Program-made: the position numbers and the translations under genes
Assembly: GCA_017550765.1 (NCBI GenBank)
Contig: JAFZOC010000091.1
Coordinates: forward strand, 1-7,121
Length of the DNA stretch: 7,121 nucleotides
Direction of reading: 5' to 3'
DNA from: Oscillospiraceae bacterium
GTDB lineage: Bacteria; Bacillota_A; Clostridia; Oscillospirales; Oscillospiraceae
Shown: positions 4,899 to 7,121 of the stretch, in pieces
How the letters are laid out: every line of letters begins with the position of its first letter
Numbering within the stretch: position 1 is the stretch's first letter
Notes under the pieces: generated by a model
Told to the model about the DNA's origin: nothing
Databases searched by the model: none
Seen by the model: the letters and a program-made list of their open reading frames with translations, nothing else

Positions 4899-6311
4899 TC
4901 AGTCGCGCCGCAGGAGATGTTCCTCCTTCATCGCCAGCGCCTCCCGCCGCGCGGCCTCGTCCCGGTCCGGGAAGTACTCCTTCACCAGGAACTTTGCCAG
5001 TTTCACCAGCCGGTGCTCCCCGAAGCACAGGGGCTCCCCGCCCAGCATCTCCACGGCGACCGTGCGGCCCTTCCGCAGGGCGTCCAGCACGCTCTCGCGC
5101 TCCCTGGATCTCGCGAAGAGCACGGTGAAGTGCTTGCCGGCGATCTTGTCCGTGGTGTAGCAGTGGGCGTCCGTGATCCCGATGATCGGGACCCCCGTGA
5201 AGGACCCCAGGATCGTCCGCGCCAGCGACGCCTGGAGCTGGGAGACGCCGAATTCGCTTTCCGGCGAGCCGGAGACCACCTCGATCCCCGCGAAGCGCCG
5301 GTCCTTCCCCAGCTCGATGAAGACCTCCTCCGGCGTGTCGATCCGGGAGCCGTCGCGCATGATGGGCTTCCAGTAGGGATGCGCCAGGATGCTGACGCCC
5401 CCCATCTTCGTCACCTGGTCCAGCAGCGTCTGGATGCAGGCGACCATCTCCGCGTTGCGGGCCCCGCCGCCCCCGGCGCGCAGGAGCGCCTGCGTCTCGG
5501 GCAGATCCAGCGCCTGTCTGGTCAGGTACTTCCGGTCGATGGGCCGCTCCGTCCCCAGGGCCAGGATGTGCATGGGCGAATACTCCAGGGAATACTCCTC
5601 CCCCAGGATGACCGTCAGCTCCGCGCCCATCTCCTCCGCGCGCTCCCGCGCGGCCACGGATCCGCTGAAGCCGGTGTGGTCGGTCACGGCGATGACGTCC
5701 ATGCCGCGCTCCCGGGCCGAGGCCACCACCAGCTCCGGCGGCTCATAGCCGTCCGACCAGGTGGTGTGCATGTGCAGGTCCGCCTTGTAGTAGTTGCAGG
5801 CGTACAGGTCTTCCTCCAGCGCATAGACGTCGGCCGACAGGAACGGCAGCTCCTCCCCGTCCAGCAGATAGAAGATGTTGACCGTGTACAGGTCCTCTCT
5901 CTCGAAGCGGAAGGGGATCCGCAATGCGCCGTCCTGCGCCTGGACCACCGTGGACCAGGGCGTGTAGCGGCCGAAGAGGGGGCAGTCATAGTTGTAGTAC
6001 GGGACGACGATCGCCTTGAAGCTGCCCACCAGCCGCTGGAAGCGGTACTTGCAGCGGACCACCAGCTCGGACTCCTCCCCCACGGGGAAGATGCGGCGGG
6101 GGATCGAATAATAGGCGCGCTTGTCCCCCATCCGCGTGAAGATCTTGGCGAAGGTCTGTTTCAGGGCGGGCGCGTGTTCTTCCGCCAGCGCGCGCAGTTC
6201 CTCGTCGCTGAGCTGCCGCTCCGCCTGGATCTCGGCCGCCCGCTGCAGATGCTGTTCCTCGATCCACATGCAGCTGTCATACAGTTCTTTGAGATACGAA
6301 GGTCTCTCCAT
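4899..6311 (-). CDS. PHP-domain metal-dependent phosphoesterase-like protein
   Basis: This is a 470-residue protein. The C-terminal half (about 176-425) is a PHP domain (polymerase and histidinol phosphatase superfamily), a trinuclear-metal phosphoesterase fold. All metal-ligand motifs are visible: DLHMHTTWSDG (H180, H182, D187), AVTDHTG (D211, H212), GEEYS (E238/E239), MHIL (H248), ILAHPYW (H311), GIEV (E344) and ITDAHC (D381, H383). An intact site argues for catalysis, probably phosphoester or nucleotide hydrolysis; the substrate is unknown. Residues 1-60 look helical, and about 65-175 look beta-rich (alternating aromatic and hydrophobic residues), possibly a substrate-binding or dimer domain that I do not recognise. 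The start at 6311 has AAGGAGGG 7 nt upstream. The same frame is open upstream to 7067, but that part overlaps the methyltransferase in another frame and is not real. It follows the methyltransferase by 44 nt, so co-transcription is likely. Confidence 0.92.
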   Translation of the reverse strand: MERPSYLKELYDSCMWIEEQHLQRAAEIQAERQLSDEELRALAEEHAPALKQTFAKIFTRMGDKRAYYSIPRRIFPVGEESELVVRCKYRFQRLVGSFKAIVVPYYNYDCPLFGRYTPWSTVVQAQDGALRIPFRFEREDLYTVNIFYLLDGEELPFLSADVYALEEDLYACNYYKADLHMHTTWSDGYEPPELVVASARERGMDVIAVTDHTGFSGSVAARERAEEMGAELTVILGEEYSLEYSPMHILALGTERPIDRKYLTRQALDLPETQALLRAGGGGARNAEMVACIQTLLDQVTKMGGVSILAHPYWKPIMRDGSRIDTPEEVFIELGKDRRFAGIEVVSGSPESEFGVSQLQASLARTILGSFTGVPIIGITDAHCYTTDKIAGKHFTVLFARSRERESVLDALRKGRTVAVEMLGGEPLCFGEHRLVKLAKFLVKEYFPDRDEAARREALAMKEEHLLRRD

Positions 6312-6355
6312 CTCCTGTCCCTCCTTGTAAGGTCTGCGCCGGGCCCGCCGGCGCT

Positions 6356-7006
6356 TCATCTGTCTGCGCGCAGCGTATGCGTCGCGCCCCAGCTCTTCAG
6401 GACCGTGACGGCAGAGAAGCCCGCGGCGAGCAGCGCCTCTCTCTCGTGGTCTACGGTCAGCGGGGTGTCGTAGTGGTAAAAGGCGCCGTCGCGGATGCCC
6501 TGTTCCGCCCGCAGCCGGAGGCACTCCGCGCGGCGGGCGCGCTCCTCTTCCTCCGACGCGGCGAAGAAGTCCGTCAGGATGAGATAGCCGCCGGGCGCCA
6601 GCGCCCTCCACACTTTCCCATACAGCGGGATCTTCTCTTCCTTGGTGAAATGGTGGAGCGACTCCACGGACACGGCCGCGTCGAAGCGGCGCTCTCCGAA
6701 GGGGACGTCGAAATAGGAGCCCCGGATCAGCTCCAGCGCCCTGTCCGGGAACTTCCTGCGCAGGGCGTCGAGCATCCCCTGCGCGAGGTCGATCCCCACG
6801 ATCTTCGCCCCGGGGGCCATCGGGAGATACCAGTCCAGCTCCAGGCCCGTCCCGCAGCCCAGGTCCAGGACCGCGGGCTCGCCGGTCCGGGGCAGACAGC
6901 CGGCGGTGAAGGGGTAGAACGCCCTGGCGCCCTCGATGCTCGTCAGCTGGTGTTCCTCGTACCCGTCCAGTCGGGCCTCGAAAAAGGCCCCCATCTTCTC
7001 CAGCAT
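6356..7006 (-). CDS. Class I SAM-dependent methyltransferase
   Basis: This is a 216-residue soluble enzyme that transfers a methyl group from S-adenosylmethionine to an unidentified acceptor. Motif I is VLDLGCGTG (46-54), the acidic ribose-binding residue is in GIDLAQGML (D73), the next loop is GSYFDVPFG (96-104), motif II is DAAVSVESLHHF (109-120) and motif III is LAPGGYLILTDFF (136-148). The SVESLHHF segment and the short N-terminal helix resemble small-molecule methyltransferases of the Methyltransf_11/25 group rather than rRNA or DNA enzymes. Length is typical. The ATG at 7006 has a GGAGGGGGGAG tract just upstream and lies about 40 nt below a good promoter. It is first in the set, 44 nt before the PHP gene. 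The acceptor cannot be predicted. Confidence 0.92.
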   Translation of the reverse strand: MLEKMGAFFEARLDGYEEHQLTSIEGARAFYPFTAGCLPRTGEPAVLDLGCGTGLELDWYLPMAPGAKIVGIDLAQGMLDALRRKFPDRALELIRGSYFDVPFGERRFDAAVSVESLHHFTKEEKIPLYGKVWRALAPGGYLILTDFFAASEEEERARRAECLRLRAEQGIRDGAFYHYDTPLTVDHEREALLAAGFSAVTVLKSWGATHTLRADR

Positions 7007-7044
7007 GCCGCTCCCCCCTCCGCAGACCGCGCTCCGTCAAGGAG

Positions 7045-7074
7045 ATCATACCACACTTCACCTGCAAAAAGCAA
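7045..7074 (-). promoter_or_regulatory. Promoter of the methyltransferase-PHP gene set
   Basis: On the minus strand: -35 TTGCTT (7069-7074), an 18-bp spacer and an extended -10 TGG-TATGAT (hexamer 7045-7050). The predicted start near 7038 leaves about a 30-nt leader with a purine-rich ribosome site. The -35 box lies inside the U-rich tail of the upstream terminator, so the genes are tightly packed. No operator-like palindrome is visible other than the terminator stem. Confidence 0.75.
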
Positions 7075-7076
7075 GA

Positions 7077-7113
7077 AAGACCTCTTCTGTCCGTGTCCGA
7101 CAGAAGAGGTCTT
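7077..7113 (-). terminator. Rho-independent terminator of a gene right of the window
   Basis: A perfect 15-bp stem, AAGACCTCTTCTGTC / GACAGAAGAGGTCTT, has a 7-nt loop (7092-7098). On the minus strand it is followed by TCTTGCTTTTT, the best U tract in the window. It must end a minus-strand transcript whose gene lies beyond 7121. Confidence 0.88.
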
Positions 7114-7121
7114 GCGTTCCG

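Noticed and set aside
4899..7067. A single 722-residue minus-strand protein covering both the methyltransferase and PHP genes
   Set aside because: The frame upstream of 6311 is out of phase with the methyltransferase and gives Arg/Gly/Pro-rich low-complexity sequence. The methyltransferase frame has full motifs and the PHP gene has its own strong ribosome site.

Overview
This 7.1 kb window is GC-rich bacterial chromosome. Strong AGGAGG-type ribosome binding sites, compact sigma-70/SigA-type promoters, a fused FeoA-FeoB and a DUF4298 domain suggest a high-GC member of the Clostridia (Firmicutes), for example an Oscillospirales-like gut anaerobe. That placement is inference. I see no phage, insertion sequence, CRISPR array, rRNA or tRNA.

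Layout, left to right. (1) Positions 1-794, minus strand: the N-terminal 264 residues of a FeoA-FeoB ferrous iron transporter that runs off the left edge. It has a near-consensus promoter at 917-945 and a palindromic TTAG/CTAA operator at 894-911 over the predicted start point. (2) Positions 795-1311 hold no gene: the feo leader and promoter, a roughly 25-bp GC-rich repeat array (968-1110), an unremarkable GC-rich stretch and a terminator hairpin (1230-1263). (3) Positions 1312-2571, minus: a zinc-ribbon membrane protein of unknown function. (4) Positions 2572-2789: a divergent promoter region with one promoter per strand. (5) From 2790, plus: a nitroreductase-family flavoprotein whose last codons are frameshifted, so its frame runs through a terminator hairpin into the convergent gene. 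(6) Positions 3643-7006, minus: four genes, read from the right as a class I SAM methyltransferase, a PHP-domain metallo-hydrolase, a Dabb-domain protein and a GyrI-like/DUF4298 fusion. One promoter (7045-7074) lies before them and one terminator (3592-3625) after them. (7) Positions 7077-7113: terminator of a further minus-strand gene beyond the right edge.

The feo gene is an iron-uptake unit under probable metal-dependent repression. The four-gene set could be one operon handling a small molecule (methylation, phosphoester hydrolysis, two ligand-binding folds), but no pathway can be named from sequence alone. The best leads are the nitroreductase frameshift, the GyrI-DUF4298 fusion, the repeat array and the uncharacterised C-terminal domain of the zinc-ribbon protein. 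I found no clear evidence of a wholly new system.
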